Below, one piece after another: positions 46,832 to 55,935 of a stretch of 64,000 bases of DNA; within the stretch, counting starts at the first letter, position 1, and each line of letters begins with the position of its first letter. Source of the stretch: Thioclava sp. GXIMD4216 (GTDB lineage Bacteria; Pseudomonadota; Alphaproteobacteria; Rhodobacterales; Rhodobacteraceae); assembly GCF_037949285.1 (NCBI RefSeq), contig NZ_CP149926.1:1901501-1965500 (forward strand). Direction: 5' to 3'. The translations under genes were made by a program, and so were the position numbers. Below the pieces are notes generated by a model that worked only from the letters and a program-made list of their open reading frames with translations, had not been told where the DNA came from and searched no databases.

Positions 46832-49800
46832 TCAAAGTCCGAGTGCCAGTCGTGCCGGCAATCCCGCTCCGTAAAGATCACTCAGTTGCGCCACCTCAAG
46901 CACCAACGCAGAACCGCTCGCAAGATCGGCCTGACGCTGGGACGCAGTATATATCCAACTCGGTGCCTCAAGCGTAACCTCACGCAGCACGGCACCGGTC
47001 TCGGTCAGAAGACGCAGCCTGTATCGTTCATGCAATTCGCCAAGCGGCACCTCCTGCTCCAGCCAGGGATCACCGTTCAGACGCGTACGCCGGACCCAGC
47101 CTATACTCCAGTCTTCCGTCGCCTTGGACACCCGCAGATGCGACGGTGCATAGGGGCGCAGGCCATTGCCTTTGAACGCCTCATTCAGATGCACATAGCT
47201 CGGGTCGTCATAGCTGCGCCGCGCCGATCCGATACGATAATGGCGGGAAATATTGCGCTGTGCCTGCGCCAGCGTGATCTGATCGAGATTGCCATCAAGT
47301 GCCACCACCACCGAACCTTCCGGCCAGATTTCGGGCATCAGCACATCGGTGCCCAGCTGGCCGCGCAACCTCAGGCTCAGATCCCATGTATTATTGCCGA
47401 CCAGTTCAGCCTGCGCGAACTGGAAGATCTCCCAGTTGTCACTGCTGCCATCGCCGATGGCCATCGCATTCGCTCCGGCCAATAGCTGTTCTTCGCTGGC
47501 CGATTGCAGCTCCCCCGAAACAAGCGAAACCCGCAGCGGCGCCCCACGGTCCCATAGCCCCGCGCGGGCTGCATTCAGCGCCCCCAGACTACGCCCGAAC
47601 GTCGCACGGCGCGTCAGCGTGGCATTCAACTGGTAATCGGCATCACTCACCGCATCGAATACCGCAACCGTTCCGGGCCACGGACTGGCGGTCACCGCCA
47701 GATACGGCGTATAGGGCACTTCCTCTCCGGTTAGAAGCGGCAGATCCATGAACTGCGCCGTCACCGGCACAGGCGCGTAAAACCGCGTCGTGGAGACATC
47801 CGCCTCGGCCGCATCGGACGGCTCGTAAAGCCCCGCCTCGATCCGGACGGCCTCCATTGTCGCCGCCCCCGCCAGATCGACACGGTCGATCCGGTACCGC
47901 TCTTCCTCGATCGCGATGACATCCCCCGCCCCGAGCCCCGTCAAGGAGGGCGGCACCGCGAATTGCACGACATCCCGCGCCATCTGCGCCTCTGCCAGCC
48001 AGCGTTCAACCGTGGCCACTGCCTGCGGACGATGCAATGCGGCATTTACCTCACTGGCACTATTGCTGCCCTGATCGGTCTCCTGCGGCGCAATCGCTTC
48101 GACCACACGGGTGGCATAGTCTCCCTCTGCCTCGATATAGGACAGCCGCACCCTGCCCGACATCTCCGCCTCGGAAGCACGAATGCGGGTCAGCGTGCTC
48201 TCGTCCTCCTGCAAAGCAAAATCCGTATCGGCAAGAACCCGGCTCACCTGACCACTCCGCATGATAAAATGCAGTGCTCCGTCGCGCTCGACCGCATCGA
48301 AACCATAGGCCAGCATAAGCGTTTGCAGCATTGCCCGCGGGGACTCCCCCGATTGCGCACTATATCCGCGCACAGAGCCACGCAGCCCCGACACATCCAC
48401 CGCCGTCACCCCACCCATCGCGCAGATCTCGGCTACAACACGCGCCAGCGGCTGCGCCACCGCGCGACCGGATAGCCAATGCCCGCGCGCGTAATTCTCG
48501 GCATCGCTCCAGAGATCGTCACGGGAGGGAAACTCGGGCCAGGGCCGCGCGTCCCAACACCAGACATGCGCCTTGGTCATATCGATCATCGGCCCCTCAT
48601 AGACCTCGGAAACAGGATTATGCGCCCGGTCCTGCCACCACCCCTCCATCGCCCGCACATATTGCATCTGGATCAGCTCGTCGCGCCGCCCGTTGGAAAA
48701 ATGGGGCAGCATGGATTCAGAGCTTTTCGGGTCCAGAAACTTGTTGGGCTGGTTGGCCCCCTTATCGATCGCCGCACAGCCATATTCGGTAAACCAGATC
48801 GGTTTCATCTGCGGTATCCATGCCGTCGGCTCCTCCGCCCGCAGCCCGTCGATCCGCTCGTAATGACGGTTCTGCCACCAGCTACGGAAATCCTTCGCCC
48901 GCCAGATCCAGGGTTCTCCCTCCCCATCGGTGATGGGCGTGCGGATCTGCATCTGCCGATGGAGATCGGTCGCATAATACCAGTCATAGTATTCTCCACC
49001 CTCGATATTACTTTGCAGATAGCCCAGATCGTGGATGGCAGGCCATGCCGCATCGGCATGGTTTTCGCCCTCGCGCCAATCGGCAAGCGGCAGATAATTA
49101 TCGACGCCGACAAAATCGATGGCACTATCTGCCCAGAGCGGATCCAGATGGAAGTAGCGGTTTCCATCCGGCGAATTATATCCGAAATATTCCGACCAAT
49201 CCGCCGCATAGCCGATTTTACAAGTCTCGCCCAGAATAGCGCGAACGTCATTTGCCAGACGGCGCAAGGCTTCGACGGCAGGAAACCCGTCCTCGGCATC
49301 ACGAATCTGGGTCAGGGCGCACATTTCGGTGCCCACGCAAAACGCATCTACCCCACCCGCTTGCGCGCAAAGATGGGCATAGTGCAAAATGAAACGGCGC
49401 ATAGACCATTCTTCGGCACCACTATAGCGCAGCGTCATCCCCTCCGGCGAGAAGGCTTCTGGTGCGGCCTCCCCGAAAAAGGCCGCAACGTCCTGCGCGG
49501 CAGCCGCGCTACGATCGGTCGAGCCCTCCAGTCCGGGGGCGATGTCTGTCGTAATTCGTCCGCGCCACGGCAAAGCGGGCTGTTCCTCGGTCGGCGACCA
49601 CGGATTGGGACGTGCATTGCCCGCGATCTGCTCCATCAGGATGAAGGGATAGAAGGTCACGAATTTTCCCGCAGCTCGCAAGGCCCGGATGGCCTCGATC
49701 ACCGCAGCATCGGCGGGCGTGCCCCCATAAAGATCGCCCTCGGCGGTATGGGCAACCTTTCCGGCCTCGGCGCGCCCCACCCCCGAGACAGACCATGCCA

Positions 49801-50737
49801 TATTTTTCCCGTCTCCTGCGGTTTCATTCACCCGCGGGCGGATCTTGCACTGACCCGCGCGCAGGTCATCACCAAACCACGACACCACAAGGGAAACGGC
49901 TTCGCAATTCGGCAGATCACCATTCAGTGCCGCGAGAGAGGTCGCGAAATCACTAAGCCCGCCCGGGGCGCTCTGGTTCATGACCTTGCTTGAGCCTCCC
50001 TCTTCTCCCGCAAAATAAACAGGGGTCGTCGCCAGAGAATACTCGCCCGTGCCGGGAATAAGCGCGACCCCCCTGACACAGCCCTCAAACCCCGCGATCT
50101 CCTGCGGCACAGACGGCGCGGCGGCGCGGAACACCTCGAAGGTCAGTTGCGGGACGCGATTGCCAAACGGAGCAAGCGCCAGATCCTCGAAAACCACATA
50201 GGCGATACCGCGATAGGCCGGGGCGGCATCCGCCCCCTCGACCGCCTGTATCTTCGCATCCGGTTCCTGATCCTCGGCACCGGTATACACACGAAAATCA
50301 AGGCCTGCCGTATCCAGTATCTGGCCATCGGCCCAGATCCGCCCGACCCGCAGAATCTCGCCTTCGCACAAGGCCAAGGCAAGACTGACGGAATAGCTGT
50401 AGCTTGTTGTCGACACGGTCGTGCCCGTGCCCTTTCCGCTTTTCTTGGTGCTGGCATGTTCGCGAAAGCGCGTTGCCCAGATCACCTGTCCTGCCACCCG
50501 CATCCCGCCCCAGACCATCGGCACGGGCGTCCCCTCGCTTGCCGAGGAAAGGCGGAACTGGCTGACCTTGCCGGTTTCAACGCTTTGCGATCCGGTTCCC
50601 AGAAGCCGTTGGTCGATGGCGCGCCCCAAGGTCGCTCCGACCGCCCGCCCGATGACCGCACCGGAAAGCCCCAGCACCGTGCCACCGAAGCCACCGCCAA
50701 TCGCAGCGCCTGCCGCGCCCAAAAGGATCGTTGCCAT
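46832..50737 (-). CDS. GTA g15: tail tip / host-specificity 'megatron' protein
   Basis: 1301 residues, the largest GTA gene. Distal tail protein thought to form the tail tip and engage or cross the cell envelope. The N-terminus has a Gly-rich hydrophobic stretch (LLGAAGAAIGGGFGGTVLGL). The middle (about residues 420-720) is a glycoside-hydrolase-like TIM barrel (VDAFCVGTEMCALTQIRDAE; DSAIDFVGVDNYLPLADWRE; IWFTEYGCAAIDKGANQPNK). The C-terminal part is the phage-tail / GTA putative host-specificity region. GAGGTGAGAC precedes ATG 50737; g14 ends three bases upstream. Confidence 0.95.
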   Translation of the reverse strand: MATILLGAAGAAIGGGFGGTVLGLSGAVIGRAVGATLGRAIDQRLLGTGSQSVETGKVSQFRLSSASEGTPVPMVWGGMRVAGQVIWATRFREHASTKKSGKGTGTTVSTTSYSYSVSLALALCEGEILRVGRIWADGQILDTAGLDFRVYTGAEDQEPDAKIQAVEGADAAPAYRGIAYVVFEDLALAPFGNRVPQLTFEVFRAAAPSVPQEIAGFEGCVRGVALIPGTGEYSLATTPVYFAGEEGGSSKVMNQSAPGGLSDFATSLAALNGDLPNCEAVSLVVSWFGDDLRAGQCKIRPRVNETAGDGKNMAWSVSGVGRAEAGKVAHTAEGDLYGGTPADAAVIEAIRALRAAGKFVTFYPFILMEQIAGNARPNPWSPTEEQPALPWRGRITTDIAPGLEGSTDRSAAAAQDVAAFFGEAAPEAFSPEGMTLRYSGAEEWSMRRFILHYAHLCAQAGGVDAFCVGTEMCALTQIRDAEDGFPAVEALRRLANDVRAILGETCKIGYAADWSEYFGYNSPDGNRYFHLDPLWADSAIDFVGVDNYLPLADWREGENHADAAWPAIHDLGYLQSNIEGGEYYDWYYATDLHRQMQIRTPITDGEGEPWIWRAKDFRSWWQNRHYERIDGLRAEEPTAWIPQMKPIWFTEYGCAAIDKGANQPNKFLDPKSSESMLPHFSNGRRDELIQMQYVRAMEGWWQDRAHNPVSEVYEGPMIDMTKAHVWCWDARPWPEFPSRDDLWSDAENYARGHWLSGRAVAQPLARVVAEICAMGGVTAVDVSGLRGSVRGYSAQSGESPRAMLQTLMLAYGFDAVERDGALHFIMRSGQVSRVLADTDFALQEDESTLTRIRASEAEMSGRVRLSYIEAEGDYATRVVEAIAPQETDQGSNSASEVNAALHRPQAVATVERWLAEAQMARDVVQFAVPPSLTGLGAGDVIAIEEERYRIDRVDLAGAATMEAVRIEAGLYEPSDAAEADVSTTRFYAPVPVTAQFMDLPLLTGEEVPYTPYLAVTASPWPGTVAVFDAVSDADYQLNATLTRRATFGRSLGALNAARAGLWDRGAPLRVSLVSGELQSASEEQLLAGANAMAIGDGSSDNWEIFQFAQAELVGNNTWDLSLRLRGQLGTDVLMPEIWPEGSVVVALDGNLDQITLAQAQRNISRHYRIGSARRSYDDPSYVHLNEAFKGNGLRPYAPSHLRVSKATEDWSIGWVRRTRLNGDPWLEQEVPLGELHERYRLRLLTETGAVLREVTLEAPSWIYTASQRQADLASGSALVLEVAQLSDLYGAGLPARLALGL

Positions 50738-50740
50738 GTC

Positions 50741-51181
50741 TCACCTCACATCCGGAAAGTCGAAGCGCGCCACCAATCGGGCACGCCAAGGCGCGGACAG
50801 GGCGTTTTCCACCACCCCATGCCCGCCATAAGCATGAATAAAGCGCAAAGGCCCCCGCTCCGAGAGCAGGCCAACATGCTTGGCCACCGCACGGGGTTTC
50901 ATACGGAACAGAAGAACCTGCCCCATTCGGAACGGGTCATTGGCCTGAACCGGCACCAGATGACGCGCGGCGGCCTGCCAAAGCGCCTCGGCGCCCCCCG
51001 CCTCGGCCCAATCCGCGCTATAGGGGGCCGGAAGTTCGGGTTCGTAGCCATAAAGACTGCGCCAGATCCCGCGGATCAACCCCAGACAATCCGTGCCCCC
51101 CTGCAGACAGGACGCCTGATGGCTGTAAGGCGTGCCGATCCATGCCCGCGCCAAAAACACGACCTCGGAACGGGCGGTCAT
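50741..51181 (-). CDS. GTA g14: NlpC/P60 cell-wall peptidase
   Basis: 146 residues. NlpC/P60 cysteine peptidase: catalytic Cys32 in GGTDCLGLIRG, His in AVAKHVGLLSERG and a third polar residue around FIHAYGGHG. In RcGTA this protein sits at the tail tip and cuts peptidoglycan during DNA delivery. Start ATG 51181 overlaps the g13 stop as ATGA. Confidence 0.93.
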   Translation of the reverse strand: MTARSEVVFLARAWIGTPYSHQASCLQGGTDCLGLIRGIWRSLYGYEPELPAPYSADWAEAGGAEALWQAAARHLVPVQANDPFRMGQVLLFRMKPRAVAKHVGLLSERGPLRFIHAYGGHGVVENALSAPWRARLVARFDFPDVR

Positions 51182-52068
51182 CGGAAGAGGCTCCCGCCGT
51201 CGTAATTTCCGCCAGAAACCGGATAGGACACCAGCCAGTCCTCCCCCGGAATATGCGGGAACCCACGGAAATTCACGAAATTGTCGAATTTCAACCGGCA
51301 CGTTTCGGCACGCCGGTCACAGCCTGCAACAATCCGCACCCTGTCGCCCGCCACCAGCTCGGCACGCAAGGACTGCCATAATTCGATCACGCGGCGACCA
51401 TCCTGTGCCAGACGGTCAAATTTCACCGCTCCCGAAAGACCGGCAGCCGCTCCATCGAGAACCGTCAGCAGACCGCGTTCGAACCAGCGATCCTCGAAGC
51501 CTGTCAAGGATTGCCACGAAAACCGTGTCGCCCCTTCACACTCTTCCACGGCCAGTTCGACAAAATACCCCGCCTGCAAAGGATCAAACCGGCACTTCCC
51601 GTCGCCCAGAACCGCCGAGCAGGCCGGATGATACACCCGACCGACCTGATTGTTCAGCCGGTCCGAAAGGCCACGCAACTCCGCCTGAAACGCACCGTCA
51701 TTGCGCGTCAACTCTCCCAGATGGCCGCGAAAGATCAGTGCATGTTCGGACGTATCCGCCCAGTTGACAAGCCAGCTACGCAACTCGGCCCCATCGTAAC
51801 GGCCTGCGCGGATATCGTCTTCGGTAATCGCATCAGCGCGCAAAGCCGCGACAACCTCGAAATTGTCGACCGAGAGCCCCGAAGATTGCCCCAGCGCGCT
51901 GGCCGACATTCCGGTTTCGGGCTGGAACGTCAGGCCGGCAAACGCCAATGGCCGATCATGGTCGGTGAACCCCATCACGATGCCATCCTGCCGTGTCACC
52001 GCCCATGCGCGCGCAATCGTGGTGGCCTTCGTGTCAAGATGGGCCTGAAACTGTGCGGAATAGCTCAT
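51178..52068 (-). CDS. GTA g13: tail hub protein (DUF2163 / phage BR0599 type)
   Basis: 296 residues. DUF2163 family baseplate hub. Four cysteines lie in the expected C-terminal region: YHPACSAVLGDGKCRFD and VAGCDRRAETCRLKFDN, then FRGFPHIPGEDWLVSYP. The RcGTA hub carries an iron-sulfur cluster held by four cysteines, so these four are the likely ligands (inference from the family). Start overlaps the g12 stop (ATGA). Confidence 0.94.
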   Translation of the reverse strand: MSYSAQFQAHLDTKATTIARAWAVTRQDGIVMGFTDHDRPLAFAGLTFQPETGMSASALGQSSGLSVDNFEVVAALRADAITEDDIRAGRYDGAELRSWLVNWADTSEHALIFRGHLGELTRNDGAFQAELRGLSDRLNNQVGRVYHPACSAVLGDGKCRFDPLQAGYFVELAVEECEGATRFSWQSLTGFEDRWFERGLLTVLDGAAAGLSGAVKFDRLAQDGRRVIELWQSLRAELVAGDRVRIVAGCDRRAETCRLKFDNFVNFRGFPHIPGEDWLVSYPVSGGNYDGGSLFR

Positions 52069-52697
52069 AGGCGCACCTCCACAACCGGCACCTGTGGCAC
52101 TTCTCCCGCCTGAAACGATTGCACCGAAACCTGAATCCGGTCGGTGTCAAACCGCACCGGCACGTCGAACTCGAAGCCTGCCGTTACCCGCGCGCCTTTT
52201 TCGGGCGGAGCGGCAAAGGTGACCACACCCGTTGTCGTGTCCACCGACCAGTCGATGCTTTCGGCCTGATAGCCGCCCTGCACCCCCACCAGCACCGTCG
52301 CCCCCACCGGCTTGGTGATCGGGCGCGTATAGGTGATATCGCCAGAGCGATAGGTTTTAGCCAAAGAAAAGGCGACGGTTTTCCCATCGCCAGTCCCGAT
52401 CACCTGATCTTCATATCCAAGCGCGCGGCTGGCAGGGGCCGAACGGTAATCGGCCCAATCCTTCCAGCGGAACCCGTGCAACTGTCCAGCCCGCGCCTCG
52501 AAAAAGGCCAGAAGCGCCTCGACATCATCCAACGACCGCAGCCCCACACCGGCATCGTAATGACGCCTTGAATGGGCCCAAGGGCTGTTACGCTCCTCAT
52601 AGCCGCTGGCAAGGGTGACAATCTCTGTGCGGCGCTCCGGTCCACCAAGCGAGCCGAAACTCAGACTGGCGGGAAAGCGGATTTCATGAAATGCCAT
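52065..52697 (-). CDS. GTA g12: distal tail protein (DUF2460)
   Basis: 210 residues. DUF2460: FHEIRFPASLSFGSLGGPER at the start, GVGLRSLDDVEALLAFFEAR and LHGFRWKDWADYRSAPAS in the middle. Connects the tail tube to the hub. GGAGGAAC precedes ATG 52697; 31 bases separate it from g11. Its stop overlaps the g13 start. Confidence 0.94.
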   Translation of the reverse strand: MAFHEIRFPASLSFGSLGGPERRTEIVTLASGYEERNSPWAHSRRHYDAGVGLRSLDDVEALLAFFEARAGQLHGFRWKDWADYRSAPASRALGYEDQVIGTGDGKTVAFSLAKTYRSGDITYTRPITKPVGATVLVGVQGGYQAESIDWSVDTTTGVVTFAAPPEKGARVTAGFEFDVPVRFDTDRIQVSVQSFQAGEVPQVPVVEVRL

Positions 52698-52728
52698 CTT
52701 GTTCCTCCGAAAACTGTCTTGAAACGGC

Positions 52729-53385
52729 TCACATCGTTTTCGACCCGCGCGAGAGAGCGCGGCTCATCTGGGCAGCCAACTGCGCGCGCGAGCGACTGAA
52801 GCCCGCAATATCCGGCGTGGTCACATTCATCGTCACATTCACCGCGCGCCCGCCCTGTGCCTGCACGCCCAAACGACCATCCGCGCCACGGGTCAGCGGC
52901 ATGATCGCCTCCGGCCCCGCCTCGCCCATCAGCCCCATTCCACCGCGCATCGCAAAACCCGTGGCCTCGCTGACCACGCCCCCCTTGGCAAAAGCGCGCA
53001 CCTTACCCGAAGAGAAGGCCCCGCCATTGGCAAACGGCATCAAACCGCCAGCCAAAGAGGCAACACCGCTTGCCAAGGTACTGCCTAGCGTGTCGCTGAC
53101 CGGCTTCACCGCCGCCGCATAAACCGCATCCGACATGCTCTGCGCGACAGAGCGCAACGCGTTCGACAGGCTCTCCCCATCAAAAACGACATCTTCAAAC
53201 GCACTGCTGATCGTGGTCGAGAAACGGCGCGACAATGTGCCGATCTCGCGAGACGTCAGCCCCATGCTGTCACGCAGGCTCGATAATTCGCTCGAAAATG
53301 CCCCCGTCAGAACCCCGACATTGCCCAGAACCGTCTCCAGTTCCTGCGCGCTTTCGCTCAGCGCATCGAAATCAGTATCATCCAT
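52729..53385 (-). CDS. GTA g11: short tail tape measure protein
   Basis: 218 residues. N-terminal helical part (DALSESAQELETVLGNVGVL, LRSVAQSMSDAVYAAAVKPV), then the conserved FANGGAFSSGKVRAFAKGG and MRGGMGLMGEAGPEAIMPLT. Tape measure length sets tail length, and this short protein agrees with the short tail of GTA particles. ATG 53385 overlaps the end of the previous gene by eight bases. Confidence 0.93.
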   Translation of the reverse strand: MDDTDFDALSESAQELETVLGNVGVLTGAFSSELSSLRDSMGLTSREIGTLSRRFSTTISSAFEDVVFDGESLSNALRSVAQSMSDAVYAAAVKPVSDTLGSTLASGVASLAGGLMPFANGGAFSSGKVRAFAKGGVVSEATGFAMRGGMGLMGEAGPEAIMPLTRGADGRLGVQAQGGRAVNVTMNVTTPDIAGFSRSRAQLAAQMSRALSRGSKTM

Positions 53386-53608
53386 TACTTTCTCCTTCGG
53401 GTCCGCGACGATCGGGGAATGCCTGCGCCAGCTCTTCCAGCCGCGCACGTGTCAGTGGTCGCGCCTTGGGCATATCGCCCAGAAGCAGCGCCAGTTCGGC
53501 AGGGCTCAGCGCCCAGAACTCCTGCGGACGCAGGCGCAAGCCCACCAATCCCGCCCGCATCAGACCCGGCCAATCCAGCCGCCCCGATGCCTCATACCGG
53601 CGCATCAT
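53378..53608 (-). CDS. GTA g10.1: rcc01693-type tail assembly chaperone-like protein
   Basis: 76 residues. Characteristic LRLRPQEFWALSPAELALLL, which matches the rcc01693 family between g10 and g11 in RcGTA. Likely a tape-measure chaperone together with g10, by position. Start overlaps the g10 stop as ATGA and its end overlaps g11 by eight bases. Confidence 0.9.
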   Translation of the reverse strand: MMRRYEASGRLDWPGLMRAGLVGLRLRPQEFWALSPAELALLLGDMPKARPLTRARLEELAQAFPDRRGPEGESNG

Positions 53609-53925
53609 TGCTCTTCTGGCGCGCCAAAAGCGCGGGCCAGAAGGCGTGCGGCAAGCTGGGCCGCCTCAACCGGCCCAGAGCCGATTTCGACCATGCGCAG
53701 ATCTTCCGCCCGTCCCCGCCAGCCACCACCGCGCAGCCCCGCCACCAGCAGCGCCAAGACATCGCGGCTGGAAAACCGCCCGCTTTCAAACCGCGTAACC
53801 AGATCCAGCATCGTCTCTGTCTCCAGCTGCGCCTCAAGTTCCGCCAATACGCCAAGGGTCAACTTGGCAGTATGCGGCACCCCGTCCAGCGTCACCTCGA
53901 CCTCACCTGCCCAAGGGTTCGCCAT
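53605..53925 (-). CDS. GTA g10: GTA family tail assembly protein
   Basis: 106 residues: MANPWAGEVEVTLDGVPHTA then LGVLAELEAQLETETMLDLV and AAQLAARLLARAFG, the gene-transfer-agent gp10 family (tail tube / tape measure chaperone region). One base separates it from the g9 stop; its ribosome site GAGGAG lies in the end of g9. Confidence 0.92.
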   Translation of the reverse strand: MANPWAGEVEVTLDGVPHTAKLTLGVLAELEAQLETETMLDLVTRFESGRFSSRDVLALLVAGLRGGGWRGRAEDLRMVEIGSGPVEAAQLAARLLARAFGAPEEQ

Positions 53926-53926
53926 A

Positions 53927-54349
53927 TCACTCCTCCGTCAGCTCGATGAAGCTCAGCGCCCCCGCCGAAGCCATCGCCATCTCATAGGTGGCCTCGCCAT
54001 CATGCGACCCCGCATATTCGATCGACGAAATCAGGAACGGCCCCTGCACGATGCCGAAACTGGGGATGATCACCTGAAACTCGGGGATCTCGCCATCAAA
54101 GAAAATCTGCCGCGCCCGCGCATCCGTATCGGCATCGCGAAACACCCCCGACCCCGAGATCGAGGCCGAACGCACCCCCGCACCCCCCAGCAGCTCGCGC
54201 CAACGCCCCTCGCTTTCCAGCGAGGTCACATCCACCGTCTCTGCGTTAAAGCTGATCCGCGTAGCCCGCAGGCCAGCGATCGTCTGGAACTGTCCGTCTC
54301 CGCTGAGATCGAGCTTCACCAGCAGGTCTTTTCCGTTTTGGACTGCCAT
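53927..54349 (-). CDS. GTA g9: major tail tube protein
   Basis: 140 residues. Major tail protein family (MAVQNGKDLLVKLDLSGDGQ, FNAETVDVTSLESEGRWREL, GSGVFRDADTDARARQIFFD). Forms the tail tube. CTAGGAGAG precedes ATG 54349. The upstream gap has a terminator-like hairpin with a U-tract (54369-54390), whose 3' end is only 19 bases before the start codon. Confidence 0.93.
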   Translation of the reverse strand: MAVQNGKDLLVKLDLSGDGQFQTIAGLRATRISFNAETVDVTSLESEGRWRELLGGAGVRSASISGSGVFRDADTDARARQIFFDGEIPEFQVIIPSFGIVQGPFLISSIEYAGSHDGEATYEMAMASAGALSFIELTEE

Positions 54350-54368
54350 TTTTCTCTCCTAGAAATGC

Positions 54369-54390
54369 AAAAAGGCCCCGTATCGGAGCC
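54369..54390 (-). terminator. Terminator-like hairpin in the g8/g9 gap
   Basis: On the minus strand, GGCTCC-GATAC-GGGGCC (one G-U pair) followed by TTTTTGC. It lies 23 bases after the g8 stop and 19 before the g9 start, inside the GTA operon. Confidence 0.6.
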
Positions 54391-54412
54391 AGATATGGAC
54401 GCGCCTGTCCGG

Positions 54413-54823
54413 TCACTCGGGGCTGACGAGGGCGCGAAACGTCAGATCAATCCGCCGTGTCGCATTGGTCCCTACACGACGCGCCTTGGCCTTGCGAAAC
54501 CACACCCCCGCCACCCGTCCCGCTGGAAGCGTCAGCGCACCCTGTGTCAGGCAGGCATTCACCGCTTCGGCCAAGGTCTTGGCCGCCTGGAACCCCGCCG
54601 CATCCGTCACCACCGAAATGGTGAAATCATGCCGAGCAATCGGGCCGCTGCGATCCGAGATATCGACAACGTCTTCGGGGCCGAGACTGATATACGAACC
54701 GGCGGTTGCACCAAGAGGCTGGGCATCATAGATCGCTCCACCGCTCAATTCGGCAACCGTCGCATTGCCCGACAGCGCCTGAAACACCGCCGCCTGCAAG
54801 GCCGACGCCAAGAGATAGCTCAT
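54413..54823 (-). CDS. GTA g8: tail terminator protein (DUF3168)
   Basis: 136 residues, DUF3168: MSYLLASALQAAVFQALSGN, VAELSGGAIYDAQPLGATAG and a C-terminal RRIDLTFRALVSPE. Caps the tail tube at the head-tail joint. Start ATG 54823 overlaps the g7 stop (ATGA). Confidence 0.93.
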   Translation of the reverse strand: MSYLLASALQAAVFQALSGNATVAELSGGAIYDAQPLGATAGSYISLGPEDVVDISDRSGPIARHDFTISVVTDAAGFQAAKTLAEAVNACLTQGALTLPAGRVAGVWFRKAKARRVGTNATRRIDLTFRALVSPE

Positions 54824-55152
54824 GTCACAACCTCCTCGCGGGCAAAGCAACGCAGGTAACCGGGGGCATCCTCCGCCACGGCAAGAATACGAAAGATCCG
54901 ATCGCCCAGCCGAAAGCGCTGATTGGCCGTTGGCCTGCGCGGAGAGGAAGGCAGTGCCGAGCGCACCGTGACCGTCACCGATACCGCAGCGATCGCGCGC
55001 AGCTGATCGGCGCGCTCGGTGCCGGTGCCGAAATCGAGCGCCGCCCAGATCTCGCCCAGTTCGACCCAAGTCTCGATCAGGCCCCCCGCACCATCAGGGA
55101 CATTCTGCGGTTCTTCCAGCACGAGGCAGGTGGAAAGCTTCGGCACACTCAT
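54820..55152 (-). CDS. GTA g7: head closure protein
   Basis: 110 residues, SPP1 gp16 / head-closure family: LVLEEPQNVPDGAGGLIETW, then VGEIWAALDFGTG-type ELGEIWAALDFGTGTERADQ and FRLGDRIFRILAVAEDAPGY. Joins connector to tail. ATG 55152 overlaps the g6 stop (ATGA). Confidence 0.93.
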   Translation of the reverse strand: MSVPKLSTCLVLEEPQNVPDGAGGLIETWVELGEIWAALDFGTGTERADQLRAIAAVSVTVTVRSALPSSPRRPTANQRFRLGDRIFRILAVAEDAPGYLRCFAREEVVT

Positions 55153-55748
55153 CCCCGCCCCCCGTTCCCACCAAACAGCCGCACCACGCGCCAAGGCTCG
55201 ATCAGCGCGTTTACGCCAAAGGGCAGCGCGCCGCTCTGGTCGCTTTCATGACGGTGCTCGAAATAATGGGCCGCCAGCAACATCACGGCCTGTCGCAAAT
55301 CTGCGGGCACATTCTCCCACATGACCCCAAAGCCTGCCTCGACCGAAATCTCGATCAGTCCGCCGTCCTCAAGGGGCGGGAAATTGCCCCCAACCGCCAA
55401 CAGCACGGGCCGCACCCCATCCGGCATCAGCCGGTAACGCGCCGCGTCCAGCACCGCCACCTCCTCATCGGCCCCGCGCAAAGCGACCTGCGTCACGCCC
55501 GTCAACGGTGCCAGAGGCAGAGGCTGTGCCTGCGGATTGGCCCAGCGACGCAGCCGCAGCAGAAAGCCGCGCGTCAAAAGCGCCTTTGAAATACGCTGTT
55601 CGATCAAGGCAATCGCCGCACGCAGATAGGCCTCAAGCGCCACATCCTCGGCCCCCACATCCGCAAACCCGCGCCCCAGCCGCAGATGGTCGCGCAGGGC
55701 CGCAATCGGAAGCCGGTCGCTTGTCACCGGCACTATTTCGTTCAACAT
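55149..55748 (-). CDS. GTA g6: head-tail connector protein
   Basis: 199 residues, phage gp6-like head-tail connector / 'conserved hypothetical phiE125 gp8' type: LPIAALRDHLRLGRGFADVG and LEAYLRAAIALIEQRISKAL. GGAGG lies eight bases before ATG 55748, so I reject the GTG at 55757 that overlaps that site. The 187-base gap upstream separates it from the capsid gene and holds a hairpin. Confidence 0.93.
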   Translation of the reverse strand: MLNEIVPVTSDRLPIAALRDHLRLGRGFADVGAEDVALEAYLRAAIALIEQRISKALLTRGFLLRLRRWANPQAQPLPLAPLTGVTQVALRGADEEVAVLDAARYRLMPDGVRPVLLAVGGNFPPLEDGGLIEISVEAGFGVMWENVPADLRQAVMLLAAHYFEHRHESDQSGALPFGVNALIEPWRVVRLFGGNGGRG

Positions 55749-55882
55749 GGAAAGCACCTCCGAAATTGGGATGATGACGCCCGCAAGACCACGGGCGCCA
55801 TCTCGGACAGACGCCGCCTTCCGCCACCCGCTCGGACGGAGGGAGCAGCTAGGCGGACGGCAGAAAGACCGCGTCTGCCCTT

Positions 55883-55902
55883 ATCCGGACCGAAGCCCGG
55901 AT
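55883..55902 (-). other. C(UUCG)G hairpin downstream of the GTA capsid gene
   Basis: On the minus strand, ATCCGGGC-TTCG-GTCCGGAT: an 8-bp stem (one G-U pair) capped by the extra-stable C(UUCG)G tetraloop, 34 bases after the capsid stop. No U-tract, so more likely a 3' end-protecting or processing structure than a terminator. Confidence 0.6.
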
Positions 55903-55935
55903 CGGGGTCAGCGCAGCCTCAGCCGCGCCCGCGCC

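Noticed and set aside
55633..55827. Small extra gene in the capsid-g6 gap
   Set aside because: Frame overlaps g6, has no ribosome site and shows Cys/Gly/Arg-rich shadow composition.
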